Part shown: positions 40,205 through 48,842 of the stretch, in pieces | Layout: each line of letters starts with the position of its first letter | How positions within the stretch are numbered: position 1 is the stretch's first letter | NCBI GenBank assembly: GCA_947066815.1 | Contig: CAMSZT010000021.1 | Span: 1-52,878 of the forward strand | DNA from: an uncultured Lachnotalea sp. | GTDB lineage: Bacteria > Bacillota > Clostridia > Lachnospirales > Lachnospiraceae | Length of the DNA: 52,878 bases | Direction of reading: 5' to 3' | The notes under the pieces: model-generated | Told to the model about the DNA's origin: nothing | Database searches by the model: none | Seen by the model: the letters and a program-made list of their open reading frames with translations, nothing else | Position numbers and translations under genes: made by a program

Positions 40205-40951
40205 ATGGAGTGTATACACAGTCTTCCGGACGGGACAAAGCTTGCGGTGTGGGAGGAGCGGAACCGGCTCATGACGCTTGCGCTTCCGTTCCGTAGAGGA
40301 GCGGGGATGGCCGTCCTCGCGGGAGATGTCCTGAAGGACCTTACCTCCGTCCTGTTCCAGGGATCCGTTTATTACGCTTATCACAGTCTGGAGCACAGAG
40401 TGATCTTCGGGGCGGCAGGCGGGGAGGGGCCGACGGCCGTTTTGTCGGATCCTTCCGACGAACGGCATTACTCGGCGCTGCAGCTGCTGGGATGGAAGGG
40501 GGAGCTCTATCTGTTTTTCCGCTCCGGAAACAGGGAGGGGAAGGTCTGGGAATTAAGAGTCATGAGACCTTTATCCGACAGGGAGGCCAGGGTATTGTGG
40601 GAAGCCGTTCCGGGGCCTGCAGAGCCGGTGTATGCCGCGGGAGACCGGCTGGTCCTCCTGGCGGGAGGGGGGATCCGCACCTGGGACGGGACGAACCCGC
40701 CGGAGCAGGGGGAACTTCTCCGGTACGGCACCGGGCAGAAGGCCAGGGACGCGATCCTTAAACTGGAGGCGGAAAACAGACAGTACAGATTGAGGGAGAA
40801 AGCTCTTTTAAAGGAACGGGAGAAGCTTATCAAAGAGCAGGAAGCGCAGATCGGGGCGGTCAGGAAACAGTATGACGAGCTGGCAGCCTATGCGGGGGAG
40901 CTTCAGCAGGAGGGAAAGCGGTGGAGGGAAAAATACTATAAAAAGCATTAA
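40205..40951 (+). CDS. Hypothetical protein with beta-rich head and coiled-coil tail
   Basis: A 248-residue protein without a signal peptide or membrane helix. Residues 1 to about 165 alternate short strands and turns with repeated Trp/Gly/Tyr positions (SVYYAYHSLEHRVIFG, GWKGELYLFFRSGNREGKVWELRVM, GDRLVLLAGGGIRTWDG), suggesting a small beta-propeller-like head. Residues about 178-248 are a long charged coiled coil (LKLEAENRQYRLREKALLKEREKLIKEQEAQI). I do not recognise the family. It stands alone between leader element C and the amino-acid cluster. AAGGGAG precedes the ATG. The coiled coil points to a structural or scaffold role. Confidence 0.65.
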   Translation: MECIHSLPDGTKLAVWEERNRLMTLALPFRRGAGMAVLAGDVLKDLTSVLFQGSVYYAYHSLEHRVIFGAAGGEGPTAVLSDPSDERHYSALQLLGWKGELYLFFRSGNREGKVWELRVMRPLSDREARVLWEAVPGPAEPVYAAGDRLVLLAGGGIRTWDGTNPPEQGELLRYGTGQKARDAILKLEAENRQYRLREKALLKEREKLIKEQEAQIGAVRKQYDELAAYAGELQQEGKRWREKYYKKH

Positions 40952-41173
40952 ACAGGGGATTCCTTTGTACAAAATACAAAAATTGGAGGGCGATTTTTGG
41001 AATTAAAACGATGAAATCACAGGTTTCCTTATGCTATCATAAATCCAGTGAAAGTTGTGCAATATGACCATAACGGTGAGGGGGAAATAACAAAAAGTTA
41101 GAGGTTTTTTGGCTGTTTCCTGCATGATTGTACGAGAAGAAAAACAATATTATAGAAACGAGGAGGAAAGGAC

Positions 41174-42064
41174 ATGAAAAAATTGTACGGCGTGGTCACG
41201 GCGATGGTGACACCCTTTAACGAGGACGAGTCGGTGAAAACGGAGGCCATCAGGCAGCATGTGGATTTTCTGATCGAGAGAGGGGTCAACTGCCTGTATC
41301 CCCTGGGAACCACGGGAGAGATGATGCTGATGGATGTGGAAGAACGGAAGCTGGCGGCAAAGACGGTGGTAGACCAGTGCGCCGGCCGGATTCCCGTATT
41401 CATCCATGTGGGGGCGATGAAGACGAAGGACGCCTGCGAGCTGGCGGGGCATGCCCGTGAGATCGGCGCGGACGGGATCGGCGCCGTTTCCCCTGCCTTT
41501 TACGGGGCAACGGAGGTCTCGATCTATGACTATTATGCGGCCATTGCAAGGAGCGTGCCGGAGGATTTTCCGGTGTATCTTTACAACATTCCCCAGTGTT
41601 CCGCCAATGACCTGCCGGTGGCCGTGGCGGACCGGCTGGCCGGGGAGTTTCCAAACATCGTGGGGATCAAGTACAGCTTTGCGGACATGTGCCGGACCCT
41701 GGAGTACCAGAAGGTGAACGACGGGGAGTTTTCCGTACTCCACGGCTGTGACAAGCTGATCAATGTGCTGATGGCCATGGGGTGCGACGGCGTGGTGTCC
41801 GGCGTCTCCAGCGTCTATCCGGAGCTTTTCGTGGATGTATACCAGGCCTGCATGAAAGGGGAATGGGAGGAGGCCAGGAAAAAACAGCGGCTGGCCAACG
41901 AGGTGGTGGATATTTTGAAAGGAGGCGCCAGCATGGGCCATTTCAAGGAGGCACTGAAGCTTCGGGGGATCGATGCCGGCTATGTGCGGGCGCCGCTCCA
42001 CAATCTGACGCCGGACGAGCTTGCGGTCATGAAAAAGGAACTGGCGGCCGTGGGACTCCAGTGA
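41174..42064 (+). CDS. DapA-family (dihydrodipicolinate synthase/NanA-like) lyase
   Basis: A 296-residue TIM-barrel enzyme of the Schiff-base lyase family: GTTGEMMLMDVEER is the pyruvate-carboxylate loop, Tyr137 in YLYNIPQC the proton relay, and Lys166 in VGIKYSF the Schiff-base lysine. The gene is first in a cluster with an amino-acid ABC importer, a racemase and an aminotransferase rather than with lysine-synthesis genes. It is therefore more likely a catabolic member (for example a 2-keto acid or hydroxyproline-type aldolase) than the biosynthetic DapA. The precise substrate cannot be read from sequence. AGGAGGAAAGG precedes the start. Confidence 0.85.
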   Translation: MKKLYGVVTAMVTPFNEDESVKTEAIRQHVDFLIERGVNCLYPLGTTGEMMLMDVEERKLAAKTVVDQCAGRIPVFIHVGAMKTKDACELAGHAREIGADGIGAVSPAFYGATEVSIYDYYAAIARSVPEDFPVYLYNIPQCSANDLPVAVADRLAGEFPNIVGIKYSFADMCRTLEYQKVNDGEFSVLHGCDKLINVLMAMGCDGVVSGVSSVYPELFVDVYQACMKGEWEEARKKQRLANEVVDILKGGASMGHFKEALKLRGIDAGYVRAPLHNLTPDELAVMKKELAAVGLQ

Positions 42065-42140
42065 GGACGGCAGCATTATTACATAAAGAAGGAACGAGTG
42101 TGCGCCGTGCGCACTTGAAATAAAAAGGAGGATAAGAAAT

Positions 42141-42965
42141 ATGAAAAAAGCAGTATCTTTGATCCTGGCTCTTGCCATGATGTTTTCTCTGGCCGCGTGC
42201 GGAGGAGGGGACGACAAGGGGGACGAGGCGGCGGAAACGCAGAACGCCTACGCCCGCATTTTAGAGAACGGCTACATGACCGTCGGTATCGACCCTACTA
42301 TTGAGAATATTATCTTCACGGAAGCGGGATCCGACGAGCCGACCGGCTTCATTCCCGACATCGTGAGAGGGTTTGCCGAGGAATTGGGCGTGGATGTGAA
42401 GTGGGAGATCCTGGAGTGGTCCGCCATGCTGACGGCAGTCAACACGGGGAAGGTGGACTTCATCGCGGCCAATATGAACATGCGGCTGGACCGGGAGGCG
42501 GAGATCGACTTCTCGGATCCCTGGCTGGTGGACTCGGCCATGGCCTGTGTGGCGAAGGATTCTTCCTATCAGAGCTTTGAGGATCTGAAGGCGCCCGGCA
42601 CCAAGTTCGGGATCGCTTCCGGGTCGGTGTATGAGTCGATCATCGCAGAGCAGTTCCCGGAGGCGGAGATCGTGACCCTTCCCCTCGGAACCTGGCAGGA
42701 ATCCCTGGCTTCCGGCGTCATCGACGTGTCCTTAGACGACAGCATCGTGTTCGCAGGCCCCATGACGGAGAATGAAAACCTCCGGCTCCTGCCCGACAGG
42801 GGAGATTCCTATCTGTATGGCTTCGCCTTTGCAAGCGGCGATAAGTCGGTGGAGGTCTTCAATCTGTATCTGACGAAGTTAAAAGCCTTCGGCACTTATG
42901 CGGAGCTTTACAAGAACTGGATGGGCTTCGACTGGGAGCCGAACAATTTCGGAACTGCTTATTAA
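42141..42965 (+). CDS. Amino-acid ABC transporter substrate-binding lipoprotein
   Basis: A 274-residue protein with a lipobox LAAC near residue 20 followed by a short acidic linker. Its two-lobed solute-binding fold of family 3 shows in GYMTVGIDPTIENIIF, GFIPDIVRGFAEELGVDVKWEILEWSAMLTAVNTGKVDFIAANMNMRLDREAEIDFSDP, and the later GIASGSVYESIIAEQF. The Arg and Asp residues of that second stretch usually clamp the amino-acid backbone. It is the receptor of the importer encoded just after. A hairpin with a T-run between it and the permease gene would let this gene be made in excess. AAAGGAGG precedes the ATG. Confidence 0.88.
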   Translation: MKKAVSLILALAMMFSLAACGGGDDKGDEAAETQNAYARILENGYMTVGIDPTIENIIFTEAGSDEPTGFIPDIVRGFAEELGVDVKWEILEWSAMLTAVNTGKVDFIAANMNMRLDREAEIDFSDPWLVDSAMACVAKDSSYQSFEDLKAPGTKFGIASGSVYESIIAEQFPEAEIVTLPLGTWQESLASGVIDVSLDDSIVFAGPMTENENLRLLPDRGDSYLYGFAFASGDKSVEVFNLYLTKLKAFGTYAELYKNWMGFDWEPNNFGTAY

Positions 42966-42989
42966 AAACAGAGACGGATGACGGCACAG

Positions 42990-43022
42990 ACCGGCGGGCG
43001 GCGGAGGCTGTCCGCCGGTTTT
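42990..43022 (+). terminator. Attenuator-like hairpin after the binding-protein gene
   Basis: ACCGGCGG (42990-42997) pairs with CCGCCGGT (43012-43019), followed by TTTT. Read-through must occur, since the permease genes follow. A partial stop here would give the usual excess of binding protein. Confidence 0.65.
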
Positions 43023-43042
43023 GACACAGAAAGGAGCATGCC

Positions 43043-43726
43043 ATGTCGTTTAATTGGAACATTGTGGTCAAGTACTGGCCCAGATTCTGGAGCGGTACGC
43101 TGCTCACTTTGAAATACGCAGCCATCGCGATCGTGATCGCGACCGTGTGGGGGGTGCTGATGGGGGCTGTCAGCTACCGAAAGCCCAGGATCCTCGGGAC
43201 CATCGTACGGGCGTATATCTGCTTTTTCCGGGAGACGCCCCTGCTGGTACAGATCTATTTTCTCTTTTACGGGGTTTCCCGCTACGTTTCTGTCTCTGCG
43301 GGAGTTATGGGGATCGTGGCGCTGGTCCTGAACGACGGGGCCTTTATCGCGGAGATCATCCGCGGCGGCCTGCAGAGCATCGAGATCGGGCAGAGCGAGG
43401 CGGCTTATGCGCTGGGCTTCAACAAATTTCAGACCATGATCTATTTTCTGATCCCCCAGGCGTGGAAAAAAGTCCTGGATTCGGTGATCAACATGTTTTC
43501 CATCATCATCAAGGATACCTCCATGCTGATGTGGATCACCATCTGCGAGCTGACCTACCAGTGCAACCAGATCAACAACTATTCCTTTAACCCGATCACG
43601 TCTTATCTGGTGGGAGGCGCGATCTACCTGATCCTGTTTTTCGCTGTCCAGGGAGCCAGGAAGCTGCTCAGCATGAAAAATAATCCCAAAAGGGCCATTG
43701 AGAAAAGAGGTGAGAGTGCCGCATGA
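43043..43726 (+). CDS. Amino-acid ABC transporter permease, first subunit
   Basis: A 227-residue HisM/GlnP-type permease with about five membrane helices. It has GTLLTLKYAAIAIVIATVWGVLMG, the ICFFRETPLLVQIYFLFYG loop, and GAFIAEIIRGGLQSIEIGQSEAAYALGF, which contains the EAA coupling loop that docks on the ATPase. It forms a heterodimer with the next permease, whose start overlaps its stop by four bases (ATGA). AAAGGAG precedes the start. Confidence 0.9.
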   Translation: MSFNWNIVVKYWPRFWSGTLLTLKYAAIAIVIATVWGVLMGAVSYRKPRILGTIVRAYICFFRETPLLVQIYFLFYGVSRYVSVSAGVMGIVALVLNDGAFIAEIIRGGLQSIEIGQSEAAYALGFNKFQTMIYFLIPQAWKKVLDSVINMFSIIIKDTSMLMWITICELTYQCNQINNYSFNPITSYLVGGAIYLILFFAVQGARKLLSMKNNPKRAIEKRGESAA

Positions 43727-44385
43727 CCTTTGAAGACCGTTATAATATCGTTGTGAAGACCATACTGGTCCAGGGACTTCCCATGACGCTGAAGCTGATC
43801 TTTGCCTCTTTGTTTTTTGCCATGCTGATCGGCGTGGTGCTTGGGACTGTCCGGAGCCTGAAGATCCCTGTGGTGGACCAGATCCTGGGGGCCTACGCCC
43901 TGATCTGCCGGGGTGTCCCGACGATCATCATCCTGCTGTTTTTCTATGCTTATCTGACGAAGGGGACCCAGTTCTGGATCTCGGTCCTGTCCATCTCCCT
44001 GGTGGAGGGAGCTTACATGATGGAGGTGGTCAAGGGAGGGTTCCTGTCGGTGGACAAGGGGCAGTGGGAAGCGGCAAAGTCCCTGTCCCTGCCGCTCATG
44101 CACACCATCACCCGGATCATCCTGCCGCAGGTCCTCCTGGTCACGATCCCGGCCCTCATGGGGCAGATCGTCATGCTGGTGAAGGGGACCTCCGTGGCGG
44201 CGACCATCGGCTGTATGGACACCTTGCGCAGGGCGCAGCTCCTGCTGCCGAAATATTCCTACCCCATGGAAATTTATGCGTATGTGCTGGTGATCTTTTT
44301 TATCATGTGCCATTTCCTGACGTGGCTGGGAAAGAAACTCGAACGAACCGTTGTGAAAAGGATAATGGGTGAGCGAAATGTCTGA
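43723..44385 (+). CDS. Amino-acid ABC transporter permease, second subunit
   Basis: A 220-residue HisQ/GlnP-type permease. Helices begin with GLPMTLKLIFASLFFAMLIGVVLG. The YALICRGVPTIIILLFFYAYL loop parallels the RETP loop of the other subunit, and GAYMMEVVKGGFLSVDKGQWEAAKSLSLP is the EAA coupling loop. Its end overlaps the ATPase gene. Together with the first permease it makes the membrane channel of the importer. Confidence 0.9.
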   Translation: MTFEDRYNIVVKTILVQGLPMTLKLIFASLFFAMLIGVVLGTVRSLKIPVVDQILGAYALICRGVPTIIILLFFYAYLTKGTQFWISVLSISLVEGAYMMEVVKGGFLSVDKGQWEAAKSLSLPLMHTITRIILPQVLLVTIPALMGQIVMLVKGTSVAATIGCMDTLRRAQLLLPKYSYPMEIYAYVLVIFFIMCHFLTWLGKKLERTVVKRIMGERNV

Positions 44386-45121
44386 GAAAAAAGAAATTGT
44401 GGTATCCCTGCAGCATGTGACGAAGCAGTTCGGCAGCCTGACTGTGCTGGACGATATGAGCCTGGACGTGTACGAGCATGAGGTGGTGGTGTTATGCGGC
44501 CCTTCCGGCGGCGGAAAGAGCACGCTGCTTAGGACCATCAACGGGCTGGAGAAGATCGGAAGCGGAAAGATCCTGTACCGGGGCACGGAGGTGAACCACA
44601 GGAACATCAAAGAGATCCGCAAGCATATCGGCATGGTGTTCCAGCAGTTCAACCTGTTCAACAACCTGACGGTCAGGGATAATCTGCTGATTGCGCCGGT
44701 GAAGACGCAGAAAAAGAAAAAGGACGAGATGTTGAAGAAGGCGGTGGAGTATCTGGAGATCTTCGGGATCGCAGACAAGCTGGATTCCTATCCCCACCAG
44801 CTTTCCGGAGGACAGAAGCAGAGGGTCGCCATCGTCCGCTCGCTGATGATGGAGCCGGACCTGATGCTCTTTGACGAGCCCACGTCGGCCCTGGACCCGG
44901 AGATGATCAAGGAGGTGCTGGACGCCATAAGAAGGCTGTCCTCCATGGGGATGACGATGGTCATCGTGACCCATGAGATGGGCTTTGCCAGGGAGGTGGC
45001 CTCCAGAGTCTGCTTCCTGGAGGGGGCGAAGATCCGGGTCAACACGGATACGAAGACCTTCTTTGAGGACACGGAAGACGAGAGGCTTAAGCAGTTCCTG
45101 TCCGTGATTCTGCACCACTAA
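44378..45121 (+). CDS. Amino-acid ABC transporter ATP-binding protein
   Basis: A 247-residue ATPase of the GlnQ/HisP group: Walker A GPSGGGKSTLL, Q-loop MVFQQFNLFNNLTV, signature LSGGQKQRVAIVR, Walker B DLMLFDEPTSALDPE, and the switch histidine in TMVIVTHEMGFARE. Two starts are possible: ATG 44378, used here, and GTG 44369, which has AGGA six bases upstream; the difference is three residues. It completes the four-gene importer started at 42141. The racemase gene follows after ten bases. Confidence 0.9.
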   Translation: MSEKKEIVVSLQHVTKQFGSLTVLDDMSLDVYEHEVVVLCGPSGGGKSTLLRTINGLEKIGSGKILYRGTEVNHRNIKEIRKHIGMVFQQFNLFNNLTVRDNLLIAPVKTQKKKKDEMLKKAVEYLEIFGIADKLDSYPHQLSGGQKQRVAIVRSLMMEPDLMLFDEPTSALDPEMIKEVLDAIRRLSSMGMTMVIVTHEMGFAREVASRVCFLEGAKIRVNTDTKTFFEDTEDERLKQFLSVILHH

Positions 45122-45131
45122 GGAGGGAGCC

Positions 45132-46271
45132 ATGTCTGAACAATTACTGCGGTCCGCATGGGTCGAAATTGATAAAGGCCGTCTGGAAGAAAACATACGG
45201 GCGGTGAAGGAGCGGGTGTCTCCCAGCAGGATCATCGGGGTCGTGAAGGCCAATGCCTACGGGCACGGGGCAGTGACGGTGGCAAAGGCCTATCTGGAAA
45301 ACGGAGTCGACATGCTGGCGGCTGCCACTTTGGAGGAAGTGAGGGAGCTGCGGGAGGCGGGGATCTCCTGTACCATTATCATGATGGGGCTGGTCCCGGA
45401 GGAACTCGTCCCGGCGGCGGCGGAGCTTTCGGTGGTCCCGCTGATCTCCACCATAGAGTGCGCCAGAGCCTTTTCCGAGTGGGCGGTCAAAAACGGGAGA
45501 ACGGCAGAGCTTATGGTGACCGTGGACACGGGGATGGGGCGGATCGGTTTCCTTCCGACAGAAGAAGGGATCCGTCAGGTAAAAGCGGTTTCCCGTCTTC
45601 CGGAGATCCGGCTCTTCGGACTGATGACCCACTTTTCCTCTGCGGACATGGAAGATCTTGCCTACACGTACCTGCAAAAGGAGCGCTTTGACTGGTTTTT
45701 TAAGAGGCTTCAGGAAGAAGGGATCCGGATCCCCATGAGGACGGCGGCAAACAGCCCGTCCATCTTCCGTCTGCCGGAGGTTTTTTACGAGGCGGTACGG
45801 CCGGGGACCATCGTATGGGGCTGTTATCCGGCCTGCGTGAAGGATCATGAGACGGTGAAGGTCCGCCCCGTTCTGTCGGTAAAATGCCGGGTGATCTATG
45901 TGAAACGGGTCCCGGCGGGAAGTCCCATCAGCTACGGGAGGAAGTTTGTCACGGAGCGGGAGAGCGTCATCGCGACGCTTCCCCTGGGCTATGCGGACGG
46001 CTATACCAGGACACTTCTGGGAAAGGCCAGGGTCCTGATACACGGGGCCTATGCGCCGGTGCTGGGGACCATCTGCATGGATCAGGTCATGGTGGACGTG
46101 ACGGATATCCCGGACGTGAAGATCGGAGACGAGGCAGTGCTCCTCGGCAGGCAGCAGGGGAAGGAGATCCCGGTCGAGGAGCTGGAGCAGGCCTCCGGCT
46201 TATGTTCCGGAGAGCTGTTTTACGGCTTCACCTGCAGACTGCCCATCGTGGTGACTGAGGCAGCGCAGTGA
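45132..46271 (+). CDS. alr: Alanine racemase-family PLP enzyme
   Basis: A 379-residue protein with the complete Alr pattern. The PLP lysine is Lys39 in GVVKANAYGHG. The catalytic tyrosine region reads ISYGRKFVTERESVIATLPLGYADGYTR, with the LGTICMDQVMVDVT box near the end. It converts L- to D-alanine or, in broader members, other amino acids. Its place after an amino-acid importer, with an aminotransferase next, suggests a catabolic racemase that feeds imported D-amino acids into transamination; the usual wall-synthesis role is equally possible from sequence alone. AAGGAGGGAG precedes the ATG. Confidence 0.87.
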   Translation: MSEQLLRSAWVEIDKGRLEENIRAVKERVSPSRIIGVVKANAYGHGAVTVAKAYLENGVDMLAAATLEEVRELREAGISCTIIMMGLVPEELVPAAAELSVVPLISTIECARAFSEWAVKNGRTAELMVTVDTGMGRIGFLPTEEGIRQVKAVSRLPEIRLFGLMTHFSSADMEDLAYTYLQKERFDWFFKRLQEEGIRIPMRTAANSPSIFRLPEVFYEAVRPGTIVWGCYPACVKDHETVKVRPVLSVKCRVIYVKRVPAGSPISYGRKFVTERESVIATLPLGYADGYTRTLLGKARVLIHGAYAPVLGTICMDQVMVDVTDIPDVKIGDEAVLLGRQQGKEIPVEELEQASGLCSGELFYGFTCRLPIVVTEAAQ

Positions 46272-46343
46272 GGAAAGGCAGTGCGCGGATGAAGTGCAGG
46301 AACAGGGTGCGAAAGCATAGTGCAGTAAAGATAATATAGAAAA

Positions 46344-46371
46344 CACAGTATAAAAAGCACAGTATAAAAAA
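46344..46371 (+). repeat. Tandem CACAGTATAAAAA repeat before the aminotransferase gene
   Basis: CACAGTATAAAAA occurs at 46344-46356 and 46358-46370, one base apart (period 14), with a degenerate third copy (GCAGTAAAGATAA) just upstream. The 143-base gap is AT-rich. Each copy contains TATAAA, so the pair could be tandem -10 boxes or a binding site for the PucR regulator. No good -35 box is seen. Confidence 0.55.
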
Positions 46372-46414
46372 CATCATTATGGAAAATCTAATATGATCAG
46401 GGGGGTATTCGGCT

Positions 46415-47593
46415 ATGAGTCGTGTATCAAAGACCGGAAAATGCGTGGAGCGCTCTTCCATCCGCGTTTTCCTGGAGAAACAGAATCAGATCGCAAAAAC
46501 CTGCGGCGACATGATCTCCTTTACCATCGGGGAACCGGATTTCCTGACGCCGCCGAACATTGTGGAGGCCGCGAAGAAGGCGCTTGCGGAGGGGAAAGTG
46601 AAGTACGCGCCCAACGCGGGCCTTCCGGAACTCCGTGAGGCCGTCTCCAGAGACCTTCTCCGGACCCACGGCGTCCATTACGATCCGGAGCGGGAGATCG
46701 TCATCACGCCCAGCGGCATGGATACCCTGCGGCTGGCGGCCATGGCCGTCCTGGACGACGGGGACGAGATGATCGTCAACGATCCCTGCTGGGCCAATCA
46801 TCCCAACCATTCCAAGATGGCTCACGGGAAGCCGGTGATGGTGCCGGTTCACGAGAAGGACAATTTCTTCTATAATTTAGAGGAGTTGGAGACTTTTGTC
46901 ACGCCGAGGACAAAGGCGATCCTGCTCAACACACCCAACAATCCCACCGGGGCGGTCATGTCGGAGGAGGAGCTGATCCGGTTCTGTGAGTTCTGTAAAA
47001 AGCACGATCTGATCGTGATCTCCGACGAGGTGTATTACAACATTATCTTTGACGGACTGAAATTTAAGAGCCCCGCCATGGTGGAGGGAATGAAGGAGCG
47101 GGTGGTCATTTCCCAGTCCTTCTCCAAGACCTACGCCATGACCGGCTGGCGACTGGCTTTTGCGGCGGGGCCTGCGGACATCATCGAGGCCATGGGGCTT
47201 CTCAACGAGAATTCCATTTCCTGCGTCAATACCTTCGTCCAGTGGGCGGGGATCGAGGCGCTGGAGGGGACCAGACAGTATATCGACGCCATGGTGGCCC
47301 AGTTCCAGAACCGGAGGGACATCGTCTACAAGGAGATCAATGCCATCGACGGGCTGTCCTGCGTGAAGCCCAGGGGGGCCTTCTACGCCTTCGTGAACAT
47401 CCGGGGAACGGGACTTTCTTCCGAGGAATTTGCCACGAGGCTTCTGGAAGAAAAGCATGTGGGCCTGGTGCCCGGGACAGGCTTCGGGGCCTCAGGGGAG
47501 GGCTTTGTCCGCATCTCCTACGCCACCTCCACGGAAAATATCCGGGAGGGGATCCGGCGGATCGGGGAATTTGTGAGAGAACTGAAAAAATAA
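46415..47593 (+). CDS. PLP-dependent aminotransferase, class I/II
   Basis: A 392-residue fold-type I aminotransferase: TIGEPDFLTPPNIVEAA at the start, the PLP ring and phosphate contacts in NTPNNPTGAV and VISDEVYYNIIFD, and the Schiff-base Lys238 in SQSFSKTYAMTGWRLAF, then GFVRISYATS with the carboxylate-binding Arg. It fits the aspartate/alanine aminotransferase group; substrate specificity is not clear. It lies between the racemase and a PucR-type regulator and likely works on the imported amino acid. GGGGGG lies upstream of the ATG. Confidence 0.9.
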   Translation: MSRVSKTGKCVERSSIRVFLEKQNQIAKTCGDMISFTIGEPDFLTPPNIVEAAKKALAEGKVKYAPNAGLPELREAVSRDLLRTHGVHYDPEREIVITPSGMDTLRLAAMAVLDDGDEMIVNDPCWANHPNHSKMAHGKPVMVPVHEKDNFFYNLEELETFVTPRTKAILLNTPNNPTGAVMSEEELIRFCEFCKKHDLIVISDEVYYNIIFDGLKFKSPAMVEGMKERVVISQSFSKTYAMTGWRLAFAAGPADIIEAMGLLNENSISCVNTFVQWAGIEALEGTRQYIDAMVAQFQNRRDIVYKEINAIDGLSCVKPRGAFYAFVNIRGTGLSSEEFATRLLEEKHVGLVPGTGFGASGEGFVRISYATSTENIREGIRRIGEFVRELKK

Positions 47594-47599
47594 GGGCAG

Positions 47600-47629
47600 A
47601 GAGCTCCGCAGAAGATGCGGGGCTCTTTG
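47600..47629 (+). terminator. Short terminator after the aminotransferase gene
   Basis: AGAGCTCCGCA (47600-47610) pairs with TGCGGGGCTCT (47616-47626) with one mismatch, followed by only TTT. Probably a weak stop before the regulator gene. Confidence 0.5.
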
Positions 47630-47668
47630 GAATTATCCGGGTATTCCTACTTGAAAGGAGGAGGCGCC

Positions 47669-48832
47669 ATGCCGATCACGGTGAAAGAAATCATGCAGCT
47701 CAAGGAATTTCAGAATTTTAATCTGATCGCGGGAAAGGAGGGAGAGCGGAACGAGATTTTGAACATCGGTATCCTGGATTATGAGTATGCCAACGAGGAT
47801 CCTTATCTGGAACGTCTGTGGGCCTTCGGCAAAAATGCCTTTGTGATCTCCAGCCTGCTGTTTGCCAAGGACCATCCGGAGCGGATCCTCTCTGCGGTGA
47901 AGGGGCTTTGCCGGGACGGGGTGGCGGCCCTCGCCATCAAGACGATCTATTACGAGACGCTCCCGGAGGAGGCCCTGGCCTATGCGGACGAGCATGCCCT
48001 TCCGATCTATATGTTCGGCCGGGACGACGCCTATTTTCAGGATATCGCCATTTTGATCCGGGAGAAAATGGAGGAGCGGGACGACACGGAACTTCTGGAG
48101 CAGAAGATCGGCCTGATGGTGAACGGACAGATGAGCCTGGCCAATATCCGGAACCTGTCCCAGGAGATCCTGCCCCAGGGGGGCTACCGGAGCTATTTTT
48201 CCGTGTACTGCAAGGCGAGATCCTACTCGGAGAGCATTTACTATGTGAGGGCCTTTGGCGCCCTCCGGGACCGGGTGGGGAGGCGGGATGCGGTGTTCCG
48301 GTTCCAGAACGGATATCTGGTGATCCTTGACATGGAAGAACGGGTCCTGAAAGGAAGCCTGTCGGCCTTTGCCATGCGGATCCTCTCCCTCCGCCAGGAG
48401 GATTACCATATCGGGATCGGAAGATTTCATGACACCATGGACGAATTCCACCTGTCCATCCAGGAGGCGCTGTATGCCAGCCAGTACGCCAGGCTCTTCG
48501 GGGAAAATCCGGTGTGTTTTCAGCAGATGGGCATTTACCAGATCCTGCTCCCCTACTGCCGGAACCCGTGGCTGGAGCAGTACTGCCGGAGCATCCTGGA
48601 TCCGATCCGGGAGTTTGACCGGCGCTACGACGGGGAGCTGTTCCGGACGGCGGAGCTGTACGTGAAGAAAAACGGCGACGTGAAGGCGGTGGCGGGGGAG
48701 CTCCACCTCCACAGAAACACCATACGATACCGGATGAACAAGATCCGGGAACTGGTGGGCGGGGAGGGGGACATCCGCTTCGACGAACAGCTTTTTGTGG
48801 CCTTTCGGACCTGGGAACTGCAGAAACAGTGA
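47669..48832 (+). CDS. PucR-family transcriptional regulator
   Basis: A 387-residue protein: an N-terminal PucR sensory domain (ITVKEIMQLKEFQNFNLIAGKEGERNEILNIGILDYEY), a middle GGDEF-like or PucR linker region, and a C-terminal HTH_30 (ELYVKKNGDVKAVAGELHLHRNTIRYRMNKIREL). The family activates purine, amino-acid and amine catabolic genes on inducer binding. It lies last in the amino-acid cluster and is its natural regulator. The start at 47669 follows GAAAGGAGGAGG; a longer in-frame ATG at 47615 runs through the terminator hairpin. Confidence 0.85.
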   Translation: MPITVKEIMQLKEFQNFNLIAGKEGERNEILNIGILDYEYANEDPYLERLWAFGKNAFVISSLLFAKDHPERILSAVKGLCRDGVAALAIKTIYYETLPEEALAYADEHALPIYMFGRDDAYFQDIAILIREKMEERDDTELLEQKIGLMVNGQMSLANIRNLSQEILPQGGYRSYFSVYCKARSYSESIYYVRAFGALRDRVGRRDAVFRFQNGYLVILDMEERVLKGSLSAFAMRILSLRQEDYHIGIGRFHDTMDEFHLSIQEALYASQYARLFGENPVCFQQMGIYQILLPYCRNPWLEQYCRSILDPIREFDRRYDGELFRTAELYVKKNGDVKAVAGELHLHRNTIRYRMNKIRELVGGEGDIRFDEQLFVAFRTWELQKQ

Positions 48833-48842
48833 CAATGCGGGA

